Shown piece by piece: positions 16,681 to 25,177 of a stretch of 64,000 nucleotides of DNA. How positions within the stretch are numbered: the stretch's first letter is position 1; each line of letters opens with the position of its first letter. The translations under genes and the position numbers were made by a program. Source of the stretch: Desulfovibrionaceae bacterium (GTDB lineage Bacteria; Desulfobacterota; Desulfovibrionia; Desulfovibrionales; Desulfovibrionaceae); assembly GCA_019421865.1 (NCBI GenBank), contig JAHZEL010000007.1, positions 124,001 to 188,000 of the forward strand, given 5' to 3'. The notes under the pieces were generated by a model, which saw only the letters and a program-made list of their open reading frames with translations, made no database searches and was not told where the DNA came from.

Positions 16681-17946
16681 GTGACCATGACTACAGCACG
16701 ACGTTCCTTCCGTTTCGCCTGCTCTCCCGAGGAAATTCCTCTTGTCGAGGAAATGCTCCGCCTTCAGGGTTTCCGCTTTGAAGACGATCCCTTTTTCCCG
16801 CCCGCACGACGTCTGGTAGAGGGACCGGGGCCTCTGGGCAACAGTCTGGCCGGCTTTTTCGGACTGATCTACATTCAGGACAGAGCCTCCATGCTTCCGC
16901 CCATCGCCCTCAATCCTCCGAAGGGCGCGGCTGTGCTGGACATGTGCTCCAGCCCGGGCAGCAAGACCAGCCAGCTGGCCTGGCTGGTGGGTCCGCACGG
17001 TCTGGTGCTCGGCAACGAGCCTTCCGCCGTACGGCTTGCCAATCTGCGGCGCAACCTGCACGTCATGGGGCTCACCCAGACGGCCACCTGCTGCCAGAGC
17101 GGGGAAAAACTTCCCCTGCCCGACGCCTCCTGGGACTTCATCCAGCTTGATCCTCCCTGTTCAGGCTGGGGCACCGTGGAAAAGAACCCCAAGGTCATGG
17201 ACATCTGGAAGGACGACAAGGTGGCGCCGCTCATCCGCCTGCAGAAGGATCTGCTGCGCGAGGCCGAAAGGCTGCTCCGCCCCGGAGGCGTGGTCGTCTA
17301 CTCCACCTGCACCACGGACGTGGAGGAAAACGAAAAACAGGTCATCTTCGCCAGAGAGGAACTCGGCCTTGAGCTGGAACCGCTCGGCGACGTTCCGGGC
17401 TTTGATCTCCAGCCTCCGCAGGGATGCGAGGGCGTCTGGTGCCTTTCTCCGAAAATGGGCGACACGCAGGGATTCTTCGTCGCCAGACTGCGCAAGCCCG
17501 GCCGCAGTGAAGGCCCCGTACCCTACACGGAACAGCCCGTGCAGGCCGAAGTCGTCGACGAAGGCAGACTCCGGCAGCTGGGCCTTGATCCGAGGCTCGT
17601 TCACGCCGAAATAGGCATCTTCGGCGGCAGCCTTCACGCGCTGCCGGTTCAGGCGCTGGCACGGCTTCCCGAATCGCTGCACTGGCAGGGGCTGTACATG
17701 GGTAAGGCGGGCAAGAACGGCGATGTAAGACTCTCTCCCCGCGTCCGCATCGAAGGCCCGGGAGCGCATGTCGATCTCGAAGGAGCCGAAGGCCTGAAAA
17801 TCATCTCCGGCCTTCTGCAGGGCCAGAGCCTTCCCGCTCCCGACGGCATCCGCAAGGAAGAGCGCACGGCCCTGCTCCGCTGGAATTCGCTGCCTCTCGG
17901 CAGACTCAACATCAAGAACAAAAGGCTTATCTGGTCGGAACGCTGA
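16681..17946 (+). CDS. RsmF/NSUN-family RNA cytosine-5 methyltransferase
   Basis: A 421-residue SAM-dependent m5C methyltransferase of the NOL1/NOP2/Sun family. Motif I VLDMCSSPGSKTSQLA (near residue 93) binds SAM, DPPCSGWG holds the catalytic-release cysteine and YSTCTTDVEENE holds the second cysteine, the diagnostic pair. The C-terminal ~140 residues form an extra domain, as in RsmF (YebU), which methylates 16S rRNA C1407. The start is either GTG 16681 or ATG 16687; neither has a strong ribosome binding site. The exact rRNA/tRNA target is not shown by the sequence. Confidence 0.88.
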   Translation: MTMTTARRSFRFACSPEEIPLVEEMLRLQGFRFEDDPFFPPARRLVEGPGPLGNSLAGFFGLIYIQDRASMLPPIALNPPKGAAVLDMCSSPGSKTSQLAWLVGPHGLVLGNEPSAVRLANLRRNLHVMGLTQTATCCQSGEKLPLPDASWDFIQLDPPCSGWGTVEKNPKVMDIWKDDKVAPLIRLQKDLLREAERLLRPGGVVVYSTCTTDVEENEKQVIFAREELGLELEPLGDVPGFDLQPPQGCEGVWCLSPKMGDTQGFFVARLRKPGRSEGPVPYTEQPVQAEVVDEGRLRQLGLDPRLVHAEIGIFGGSLHALPVQALARLPESLHWQGLYMGKAGKNGDVRLSPRVRIEGPGAHVDLEGAEGLKIISGLLQGQSLPAPDGIRKEERTALLRWNSLPLGRLNIKNKRLIWSER

Positions 17947-18010
17947 GGGTACGCGGCAGCGCCGCAGATCCTCCCCCCTCTGGTTCATGCAGCGCGCCGG
18001 GCAAAGCGGC

Positions 18011-18733
18011 TCAGTATTCCTGCCGCTCCACGCGAAGCGCGCCGCGCCCGTTCTTTCTTGCCGCCAGAAGCACGAATGTGGCCGGAGCGTCCCTCCTTGT
18101 GAAGACGAAGCGCATGCGTTCCGGCCGCAGTCTTTCCGGCAGGGCAGCCAGAAGATCCGCCGTGCGCTCCGCGCCGCTTACCACCACCAGCTGTCCCGCA
18201 TTCTTCAGCAACGCATCCGCAGCGGAAAAGAAACCCGGAAAGGTCTGCTCCGTGCCGAAAAGCGCCGTCCGGCGCATGACGGAAGGCGGCACCCGTCCGG
18301 CCCCTTCCCTTCGCCACGGAGGATTGCAGAGCACGGCGTCAAAAAGCGGAAGCGTGTCTCCGCCTCCGCCCGCACTCAGGCTCAACCGGGTGCGGAGGCT
18401 GCGCAGCGCCGCCTCGTCCGATACGCTTCCCTCAACAACGCAGAAGCGCTCCTCCAGCCCGAGTCTTTCGGCATTGCGGCAGGCTGCGGCCGCAAGAGGA
18501 GGCTGAATTTCCAGTCCCACACCATGCCACAGAGGCATACGGCGCAGCGCCGCCAGCGCCACCACACCGCATCCCGTGCCGAGATCGGCAAAAAACGCCT
18601 GCGGCGGCAAGGCGCATTCCACGGCAAAATCCGCCAGCAGCAACGCATCGCCGCTGAAGCGGAAACTGCCTTCCGGCTGCTCCAGTCCTGAAGGAAAAGC
18701 CGCGCCTTCCCTGTGTTCCTCCTCCGCCCTCAC
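18011..18733 (-). CDS. TrmN6-like tRNA adenine-N6 methyltransferase
   Basis: A 240-residue class I SAM methyltransferase. SAM motif FADLGTGCGVVALAAL (near residues 48-63), acidic GLEIQPPLA loop and the N6-adenine catalytic NPPW (DAVLCNPPWRR). The N-terminal FRFSGDALLLADF resembles the HHKFGTDALLL start of TrmN6 (YfiC), which modifies A37 of tRNA-Val. GTG start with AAGGAG upstream. Divergent from the nuclease-helicase gene; a different RNA or protein target is possible. Confidence 0.78.
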   Translation of the reverse strand: MRAEEEHREGAAFPSGLEQPEGSFRFSGDALLLADFAVECALPPQAFFADLGTGCGVVALAALRRMPLWHGVGLEIQPPLAAAACRNAERLGLEERFCVVEGSVSDEAALRSLRTRLSLSAGGGGDTLPLFDAVLCNPPWRREGAGRVPPSVMRRTALFGTEQTFPGFFSAADALLKNAGQLVVVSGAERTADLLAALPERLRPERMRFVFTRRDAPATFVLLAARKNGRGALRVERQEY

Positions 18734-18860
18734 GTATGCTCCTTCGCGTTGATGTCATTGCGGAACAAGCCCTTTCCCGCTATAACGGAACATCCGTTCC
18801 GATCTCCGGAACATGATCCGCATTCCGCTTCCTTTTCCTTCTTTCCGTCGTGAGTAAACC

Positions 18861-21800
18861 ATGTTCCGAGCAGACCTGCACATCCATTCCCGTTTTTCCA
18901 GGGCCACAAGTTCGCGCCTCACTCTTCCCCATCTGGCATCATGGGCGGGCGCCAAGGGCATAGACGTTCTGGCCACGGGAGACTTCACGCATCCCGTATG
19001 GCGGAAGGAGCTGCAGGAAGCCCTCGAACTCGACGAGAAAAGCGGGCTGCTGCGCCTGAAAACGCCGCTTTCCCGCGACGACGTCGCCCGCGAAATTCCC
19101 CATCTGGCCGGTCTGGAACCTCACGAACCCCGCTTCATGCTGGAAGCGGAGATCAGTTCTATCTACAAGAAGAACGGAGCGGTGCGCAAGATACATAGTC
19201 TTGTCTACGTTCCGGACTTCGAATCGGCGGACAGGCTCTGCGAGAAACTGGAAGCCATCGGCAATCTGAAGTCCGACGGCCGTCCCATTCTCGGACTGGA
19301 CGTGAAGGATCTTCTCGCCATGGTTCTGGAGATTCCGCGCGCCTACATGATCCCCGCCCATATCTGGACGCCGTGGTTCGCCCTGTTCGGCTCCAAATCC
19401 GGCTTCGACAGTCTGGATGAATGCTTCGAGGATCTCACCCCCCATATTTTTGCGGCGGAAACCGGCCTGTCCTCCGATCCGGACATGAACCGCTGCTGGA
19501 GCCACCTCGACAGACTGCTCATGGTCTCAAGCTCCGACGCCCACTCCGGAGAAAATCTCGCCCGCGAAGCCACGCTCTTCCACGGAAAAGTCAGCTACGA
19601 CGGCATATTCGACGCCCTGCACGGCAAAACCGGCGAAACATCCTATGCCGGAACGCTGGAATTCTTCCCAGAGGAGGGCAAATACCATCTCGACGGTCAC
19701 CGCGCCTGCGGCGTGGTGCTGGAACCTGCGGAATGCATGAAGCTCGGCAACATCTGCCCCGTATGCGGCAAGCCTCTCACCGTGGGCGTACTGCACAGAG
19801 TGCTCGCGCTTGCGGACAGGCAGGAGCCTCCCTGCCCCGGCAAGGACTTTCAGTCGCTCATTCCGCTGCCGGAAATTCTCGGAGAAATTCTGCACTGCGG
19901 CGCAAAGACCAGAAAAACGCAGGAAAAATACGCCGATCTTCTGAACCGGTTCGGCTCGGAAATGGCCGTTCTGCAGGATGTTCCCGAAGACGATCTGCGC
20001 AGGATCTGGCCGGAACTCGGCGAAGCCGTGGCCCGCATGCGCTCAGGTAGAGTGATCCGCCACGCAGGATACGACGGCGAATACGGCGTCATCCGCCTCT
20101 TCGAGGAAAAGGAACAGGAGCCTTCCCTGCTGGAGAAGGTTCCCGCCGCGCGCAGAACGCCTCTGCCCAGAGAAAAGAAGGCACAAAAAAAAACTCTGAC
20201 AAGTGACGGCGAGCCTGCGTCCGCCGCAGCTTCTGCGGAAGGCATGGAAGCCGGACGCCCGGCCTCTTCTTCCTTTTCTCTGGACTCCTTCAGTCCCATG
20301 CAGAAGGCCGCGCTGAACGCCGGTCCCGGCCCCGTGCTGGTACTTGCAGGACCGGGCGCAGGCAAAACGCGCACCCTTGTCGGCAGGCTCGTCCGCCTGC
20401 TCAGTTCCGGCGTTCCGGCCCGCGACATCGTGGCCGTCACCTTCACCCGCCGCGCGGCCGAAGAGATGCGCACGCGTCTTGCCGCCGCGCTGCGCGACGT
20501 ATTGAAGGAAGAAACGGAGCAGGAACTGCCGGAAACCGACACGCTGCATGCTCTGGCCCTGAAGCGCTGGCCCGGAGAAGCGCCGGTGGTGCTTTCCGAA
20601 GAAGGCGCGCGCAAGGCCTTTGCCGCCGCCAATCCCATGCTGGAGGGCAAGGAAGCCTCGAAGCTCTATGACCGGCTGGAACTGGTCCGGGAAACGCTGA
20701 GCATGCCCGACGAACTCGCGCCTTTTGCGGAGCGTTACCGGCTCTGGAAAAAGGAGCGCGGTCTTGCCGACTACACCGACCTTCCCGAAACCTGGCTGGC
20801 CGAGCTGAGAAGCAGAAACTACGGAGCCTCCAAGCCCTGGAAGCATCTTCTTGTGGACGAAGTGCAGGATCTTTCTCCCCTGCAGAAAGCGCTGGTAGAG
20901 GCGCTCACGCCTGCCGACGGCTCGGGCTTTTTCGGCATCGGCGATCCGGATCAGTCCATCTACGGCTTCCGAGGCGCGGATTCCGGCATCGAAGAGGCGC
21001 TGCGCAGCCGCTGGCCTCAGATTCAGGTGCTCGGCCTGACGGAAAGCCATCGTTCCGCAGCCGCCATTCTGGAAGCCGGACACGATGCGCTGGCCGGACA
21101 CGGCGCCTGCGGCGAACTGACATCCGCCACCGGCTACTCCGCCACCCTTCAGTGGATGGGCGCGCCGAACGCCGAACGCGAGGCCGCCTGGATAGCCGAC
21201 CGCATCGCCTATCTCATCGGCGGCACCTCCCATCAGCAGGCCGACATGCATGAAACGCTGGCAGGCTGTCATCTGGAATACGGATCCTGCAGCCCCGGCG
21301 ACATTGCCGTGCTCTGCCGCATCAAGGCCCTCATTCCGCCCATCCGGGCGGCGCTGGAAAAACGCGGCATTCCCTGCTCGGCGCCGGAAGGCGACGCCTT
21401 CTGGGCGGATGAGAGAGTGGACGCCGTGCTTCAGGCCGCCGCACGCTTCTGCCGGGACGAGGAACATTCCCGGAAGGAAGCCGCCTTTCTGGATGCGAGC
21501 CGATTCCCGCTTCTGGCGGCCATGGCCGGCAGCGCGCCTGCCCGCGACGATAAGGGTGACGACGTGCTCGACGGACTCACGAAAGACGTCTGGGATCAGG
21601 GTCCCGACGCTGTGCTCGCCCGCTGTCCGGGCAGATTCGATCCGCTTTTTGCCGAATCCAGGGCGTTCAGACGGCTCCGTCAGGCATGGAAGGATCACGG
21701 CGGCTGGCCGGAGCTTCTTTCCTTCGTCTCCTTCCGGCGGGACATCGACATGGTGCGCGGTCAGGCCGAATACGTGCAACTTATGACCATGCACGCATCC

Positions 21801-22112
21801 AAGGGGCTGGAATTCAAAGCCGTATTCATTCCCGGCATGGAGGACGGCCTTCTTCCCTTCCGCGGCGTCGGCTCACTTCTGAACAAGCCCGACGACTTCA
21901 CGCCGCCCCCCGTGGAGGAAGAGGAACGCCTGCTCTATGTGGGCATCACGCGCGCTTCGGAAGCGGTATTCCTCTCCTCGGCCGCAAGCCGCACCCTGTA
22001 CGGCCATACGCTGGCGCTGCCGCCCTCTCCGCTGCTGCCCCTGTCCCATTTCCACGCCGTGAAACTGACCAGACGAACCAAAACCACGGCAAGCCAGTTG
22101 AGCCTGTTCTGA
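18861..22112 (+). CDS. EndoQ-like PHP nuclease fused to UvrD/Rep SF1A helicase
   Basis: A 1083-residue fusion. Residues 1-260 are a PHP phosphoesterase of the EndoQ/TIGR00375 type: DLHIHSRFSRATS (His7, His9), LATGDFTHP, EAEISSIYKK, PAHIWTPWF and SSSDAHSG (Asp226, His228). A zinc knuckle follows (Cys283, Cys292, Cys299, Cys302), as in EndoQ, an endonuclease cutting 5' of uracil, hypoxanthine and abasic sites. A charged Ala/Ser linker (420-475) leads to a complete helicase: Walker A AGPGAGKT (496-503), VAVTFTRRAAEEM, DEVQD (about 665), GDPDQSIYGFRGA, MTMHASKGLEF (about 974) and LLYVGITRA (about 1024). UvrD alone is about 720 residues. Suggests DNA cleavage at damaged bases coupled to unwinding. 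Activity is inferred; all key residues appear present. Confidence 0.88.
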   Translation: MFRADLHIHSRFSRATSSRLTLPHLASWAGAKGIDVLATGDFTHPVWRKELQEALELDEKSGLLRLKTPLSRDDVAREIPHLAGLEPHEPRFMLEAEISSIYKKNGAVRKIHSLVYVPDFESADRLCEKLEAIGNLKSDGRPILGLDVKDLLAMVLEIPRAYMIPAHIWTPWFALFGSKSGFDSLDECFEDLTPHIFAAETGLSSDPDMNRCWSHLDRLLMVSSSDAHSGENLAREATLFHGKVSYDGIFDALHGKTGETSYAGTLEFFPEEGKYHLDGHRACGVVLEPAECMKLGNICPVCGKPLTVGVLHRVLALADRQEPPCPGKDFQSLIPLPEILGEILHCGAKTRKTQEKYADLLNRFGSEMAVLQDVPEDDLRRIWPELGEAVARMRSGRVIRHAGYDGEYGVIRLFEEKEQEPSLLEKVPAARRTPLPREKKAQKKTLTSDGEPASAAASAEGMEAGRPASSSFSLDSFSPMQKAALNAGPGPVLVLAGPGAGKTRTLVGRLVRLLSSGVPARDIVAVTFTRRAAEEMRTRLAAALRDVLKEETEQELPETDTLHALALKRWPGEAPVVLSEEGARKAFAAANPMLEGKEASKLYDRLELVRETLSMPDELAPFAERYRLWKKERGLADYTDLPETWLAELRSRNYGASKPWKHLLVDEVQDLSPLQKALVEALTPADGSGFFGIGDPDQSIYGFRGADSGIEEALRSRWPQIQVLGLTESHRSAAAILEAGHDALAGHGACGELTSATGYSATLQWMGAPNAEREAAWIADRIAYLIGGTSHQQADMHETLAGCHLEYGSCSPGDIAVLCRIKALIPPIRAALEKRGIPCSAPEGDAFWADERVDAVLQAAARFCRDEEHSRKEAAFLDASRFPLLAAMAGSAPARDDKGDDVLDGLTKDVWDQGPDAVLARCPGRFDPLFAESRAFRRLRQAWKDHGGWPELLSFVSFRRDIDMVRGQAEYVQLMTMHASKGLEFKAVFIPGMEDGLLPFRGVGSLLNKPDDFTPPPVEEEERLLYVGITRASEAVFLSSAASRTLYGHTLALPPSPLLPLSHFHAVKLTRRTKTTASQLSLF

Positions 22113-22171
22113 AGACATAACGGCTCTGCACAGAGCAGAGCCGCCGCTTTCCGCCTCTGAAAGGCGCATGC

Positions 22172-22213
22172 AAAAAGGCGGGGACGGACCTGATTGTCCG
22201 TCCCCGCCTTTTT
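22172..22213. terminator. bidirectional intrinsic terminator between helicase and nrdD units
   Basis: AAAAAGGCGGGGACGGAC and GTCCGTCCCCGCCTTTTT form an 18-base-pair stem around CTGATT. Symmetric A/T tracts let it end both the plus-strand helicase gene and the minus-strand nrdD unit. Confidence 0.95.
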
Positions 22214-22234
22214 CATCGGCATGACGCAGGAAGC

Positions 22235-22420
22235 TTACTTCCAGCTGTCCATGCTGCAATGCTTGACACGATCGCGTTCTTCGGCGGCCTTGCCGTCGTT
22301 GAAGCGGTCGAGCGTGCCTACGAGGTAACCGGTAATGCGGCGGATACGCTCGAACTTGACATTGGTTCCGACAAGGATCTGATCGGTGGCAGCGGCCACA
22401 TCGGATTTGCAATGGATCAT
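22235..22420 (-). CDS. small stand-alone class III RNR glycyl-radical domain
   Basis: A 61-residue protein whose residues 20-55 match the C-terminal glycyl-radical domain of anaerobic ribonucleotide reductases: RIRRITGYLVG (Gly31 the presumed radical site, in the R-V/I-x-G-Y-L signature), then DRFNDGKAAEERDRVKH. The zinc-binding cysteine pairs that normally precede this segment are absent. It has its own start: TAAGGAG, overlapping the nrdD stop, lies six bases before the ATG, so it is translationally coupled to nrdD (10-base gap). By analogy with GrcA/YfiD for pyruvate formate-lyase it may supply the radical to NrdD. This role is inferred. Confidence 0.7.
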   Translation of the reverse strand: MIHCKSDVAAATDQILVGTNVKFERIRRITGYLVGTLDRFNDGKAAEERDRVKHCSMDSWK

Positions 22421-22430
22421 GAGACGCTCC

Positions 22431-24719
22431 TTAAAGTTTGATATTTGCAATTCGGTCAGGGGCTTCGCTGCGTTCGTCGCTGCTGCGGCTGTCGTGGATG
22501 TAGCCCTTGATCTGCTTCAGTACGGAGAGGGGAATGCCTTCGCCGTCATGTCTGCCGCAACGCGGGCAGACATCGCCGATGATGCCGGTGTATCCGCACA
22601 CGGGGTCACGGTCGACGGGATGGTTGATGGAGCCGTAGCCGATGCCCATTTCCTTCATGGCCTTGACGATGTCCTCGAAGGCCTGAAGATTGTTGAGCGG
22701 GTCGCCGTCCACTTCCACATAGCTGATGTGACCGCCGTTGGTGAGGGCATGATACGGCGCTTCCAGACGAATCTTGTTGAAGGCATTGATGGGGAAGTAC
22801 ACCGGAATGTGGAAGGAGTTGGTGTAGTAATCCCTGTCGGTGATGCCGGGAATGTTGCCGAAACGCTTGCGGTCGTACTTGACGAAGCGGCCGGCAAGGC
22901 CTTCGGCGGGAGTAGCGATCACGGTGAAGTTCAGGCCGGTTTCCTCGCCCTTGGCATCGGAACGCTCACGCAGGGTGCGCACGATGCGCAGACCCAGCTC
23001 CTGAGCTTCCTCGGATTCGCCGTGATGCACGCCGATGAGCGCCTTCAGGCATTCGGCAAGGCCGATGAATCCGGTAGTCAGGGTGCCGTGCTTGAGCACT
23101 TCGCCCACCTCGTCGCCGGGAGCAAGCTCGTCGGCGTCCAGCCAGATGCCCTGGCCCATGAGGAAGGGATAGTTGCGGCAGCGCTTGTGGCTCTGGATTT
23201 CAAGGCGCTCAAGCAGCTGACCGAACACGAGATCGATCTTTTCGTTGAGTTCCTCGAAAAAGCCTTCCACGTCGCCGCGATGCTTGAGACCCAGACGGGG
23301 CAGGTTGATGGACGTGAACGAAAGGTTGCCGCGTCCGAAGGTGGTTTCCCGCTCGGGATCGTAGCGGTTGGCCATGACACGGGTACGGCAGCCCATGTAG
23401 GCCACTTCATGGTTGGGATCGTCGCCCTTGAGATACGGAGCATTGAACGGCGCATCCATGAAGGAGAAGTTCGGGAACAGGCGTTTGGCGGAAACCCGGC
23501 AGGCCAGCTTGAACAGGTCATAGTTGGGGTCTTCGGGGTTGAAGCTGTAGCCTTCGCGAACCTTGAAGATGTGAATGGGGAAGATCGGCGTTTCCCCGTT
23601 GCCGAGGCCGGCATCTTCGGCCAGCAGGGTGTTCTTGATGACCATGCGGCCTTCGGGAGAGGTGTCCGTGCCGTAGTTGATGGAGCTGAACGGCACCTGC
23701 GCGCCCGCACGGCTGTGCATGGTGTTCAGGTTGTGGAGCAGACCTTCCATGGCCTGATAGGTATCCTTGTCCGTCTTGGCAACGGCCTTGTCGATGACAT
23801 GGGAAGCCTCTTCTGCAGACAGCTTCTTCATGAGCTGTTCACGCACGAAGGCCAGCCCTTCTTCATTAAGAATGGAGCGGAAGGAAGCATATTCGCCCGT
23901 GGGGAAGGCTCTGCTGCGCAGGGCGGTCTTCACCTCGTTGCGGAAGTCTTCGGGCTGATCGCGCATGTCGAGCGCAAGATCAAGATTCTTGATGAAGCTG
24001 CGGGCCACGCCCGGAGCAAGGCCGTATTCGAAATTCGGAATGCTCTGACCGCCGTGCTGGTCGTTCTGGTTGGACTGAATGGCGATGCAGGCCAGGGCGC
24101 TCGCGCACTGAATGCTGTTGGGCTCGCGCAGAAAACCGTGACCGGTGTTGAAGCCGCCGTTGAAGAGCTTCTTGATGTCGATCTGGCAGCAGGTCGTGGT
24201 CAGAGAAAGGAAGTCGAGGTCGTGGATGTGGATGTCGCCTTCCTCATGCGCACGACTGTATTCGGGCGAGAGAAGATAATTCTTATAAAAGGCCTTGGCG
24301 GCCTCGCTGCCGTAGCGCAGCATGGTGCCCATGGGAGTGTCGCCGTCGATGTTGGCGTTCTCACGCTTGAGGTCGAGCTCCTTGGCGTCGGTGAAGGACA
24401 GATCCTTCAGCGTATTCATGAGGCGGGTCTTCATCTCGCGCACGCGGGTGCGTTCGTTGCGATAAAGAATATAGGCCTTGGCAGTACGGGCATGCCCGGC
24501 TTCAATGAGGACCTTTTCCACCAGGTCCTGCACATGTTCCACATCAGGAGTGTCGCAGCCCTCAGCCTCGAGCATGTCGAAAACCTGATCTGCCAGATTG
24601 CGGGACATGGCGCGATCGGTGCCGCCCTGAGCCTTGGCGGCACGGAAGATTGCCTCATCGATTTTGGCGATATCGAAGGGCACCACGCGGGAGTCCCGTT
24701 TTTTGATGAAGCGAATCAT
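22431..24719 (-). CDS. nrdD: anaerobic (class III) ribonucleoside-triphosphate reductase, catalytic chain
   Basis: A 762-residue chain making dNTPs without oxygen. Residues 1-90 are an ATP-cone allosteric domain (FIKKRDSRVVPFDIAKI, AKAYILYRNER). The barrel holds TTTCCQIDI (Cys177/178), GFNTGHGF, SNQNDQHGGQSIPNFEYGL, and AYMGCRTRVMAN (Cys444, the thiyl position). The C-terminal zinc region keeps three cysteines (708, 718, 721); the usual first one is Asp705. The expected glycyl site is at Gly739, 18 residues after the last Cys, but in KQIKGYI rather than the usual RVxGYL. A canonical RITGYL is instead in the small gene immediately downstream. Its activase gene nrdG is at 58389. Confidence 0.93.
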   Translation of the reverse strand: MIRFIKKRDSRVVPFDIAKIDEAIFRAAKAQGGTDRAMSRNLADQVFDMLEAEGCDTPDVEHVQDLVEKVLIEAGHARTAKAYILYRNERTRVREMKTRLMNTLKDLSFTDAKELDLKRENANIDGDTPMGTMLRYGSEAAKAFYKNYLLSPEYSRAHEEGDIHIHDLDFLSLTTTCCQIDIKKLFNGGFNTGHGFLREPNSIQCASALACIAIQSNQNDQHGGQSIPNFEYGLAPGVARSFIKNLDLALDMRDQPEDFRNEVKTALRSRAFPTGEYASFRSILNEEGLAFVREQLMKKLSAEEASHVIDKAVAKTDKDTYQAMEGLLHNLNTMHSRAGAQVPFSSINYGTDTSPEGRMVIKNTLLAEDAGLGNGETPIFPIHIFKVREGYSFNPEDPNYDLFKLACRVSAKRLFPNFSFMDAPFNAPYLKGDDPNHEVAYMGCRTRVMANRYDPERETTFGRGNLSFTSINLPRLGLKHRGDVEGFFEELNEKIDLVFGQLLERLEIQSHKRCRNYPFLMGQGIWLDADELAPGDEVGEVLKHGTLTTGFIGLAECLKALIGVHHGESEEAQELGLRIVRTLRERSDAKGEETGLNFTVIATPAEGLAGRFVKYDRKRFGNIPGITDRDYYTNSFHIPVYFPINAFNKIRLEAPYHALTNGGHISYVEVDGDPLNNLQAFEDIVKAMKEMGIGYGSINHPVDRDPVCGYTGIIGDVCPRCGRHDGEGIPLSVLKQIKGYIHDSRSSDERSEAPDRIANIKL

Positions 24720-25020
24720 AAGCTTCTGAACCCTTATGCGCGCGTCGTGCCCGGCTTACATGCAACAGCGCGATTATATTTGAGAAAAACACTCGTGAAC
24801 GATACCGGCGGAATGTATCCTCACGCCATTCCGAAGCCTGAATCCGGTACTCCTTTCCGTTCCGAGAAGAAGAGCGTAGCCTGCCGCCGGGGATGGGTCA
24901 AGCATCGTTCCGAAAAGAACTGATGCTTAGCAAATATTCTTCCCTTGAGATTCGACTGAGGGCGCGGCTCCGGAGCGGCCCAAAAAATTTTTTGTGCAGG
25001 AAGCGGCCTCCGGGCGGCTC
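24720..25020. other. nrdD/rimP intergenic region upstream of the rimP promoter
   Basis: About 300 bases between divergent nrdD and the rimP promoter. It must hold the nrdD promoter. I found no convincing pair of NrdR boxes and no supported gene; a 98-codon minus-strand frame spanning 24821-25117 looks like chance. Confidence 0.5.
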
Positions 25021-25049
25021 TTGACAAGACGTTCCGTCCCGGGTAAAAC
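25021..25049 (+). promoter_or_regulatory. sigma-70 promoter of the rimP-nusA-infB operon
   Basis: Perfect TTGACA at 25021-25026 and TAAAAC at 25044-25049 with a 17-base spacer. Transcription should begin near 25056. Confidence 0.75.
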
Positions 25050-25055
25050 GTTTTC

Positions 25056-25177
25056 ACGCAGTGAAAGGTAAGGTCCCTTCGGATCTTGCCTTTCTTACAT
25101 CCTGATGCACCGCGCAAGGCGGTCTGGTAGGGTGGCCTGACGACGGCCTCCCTTTTTTATTATATAAGGTAAGATAT
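25056..25177 (+). promoter_or_regulatory. structured rimP-nusA leader with attenuator
   Basis: The ~120-base leader holds three hairpins: a 14-pair stem (25063-25076 with 25081-25094, loop CTTC, two G-U pairs), a small ACCGC/GCGGT stem near 25109-25123, and a final stem (AGGGTGGCC 25129-25137 with GGCCTCCCT 25145-25153, one mismatch) followed by TTTTTATTATATA. The last is an intrinsic terminator ending about 20 bases before the rimP start, so it can attenuate the operon. NusA-dependent autoregulation is a plausible reading. Confidence 0.65.

Noticed and set aside
22420..22450. Programmed +1 frameshift joining nrdD to the small glycyl-radical gene
   Set aside because: The frames differ by +1, but the small gene has its own TAAGGAG and ATG with good spacing and there is no slippery run before the nrdD stop, so a separate, coupled gene explains it better. 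A sequencing error remains possible but would need one base.
24720..25020. NrdR boxes upstream of nrdD
   Set aside because: No pair of 16-base palindromes of the expected form could be found by eye.
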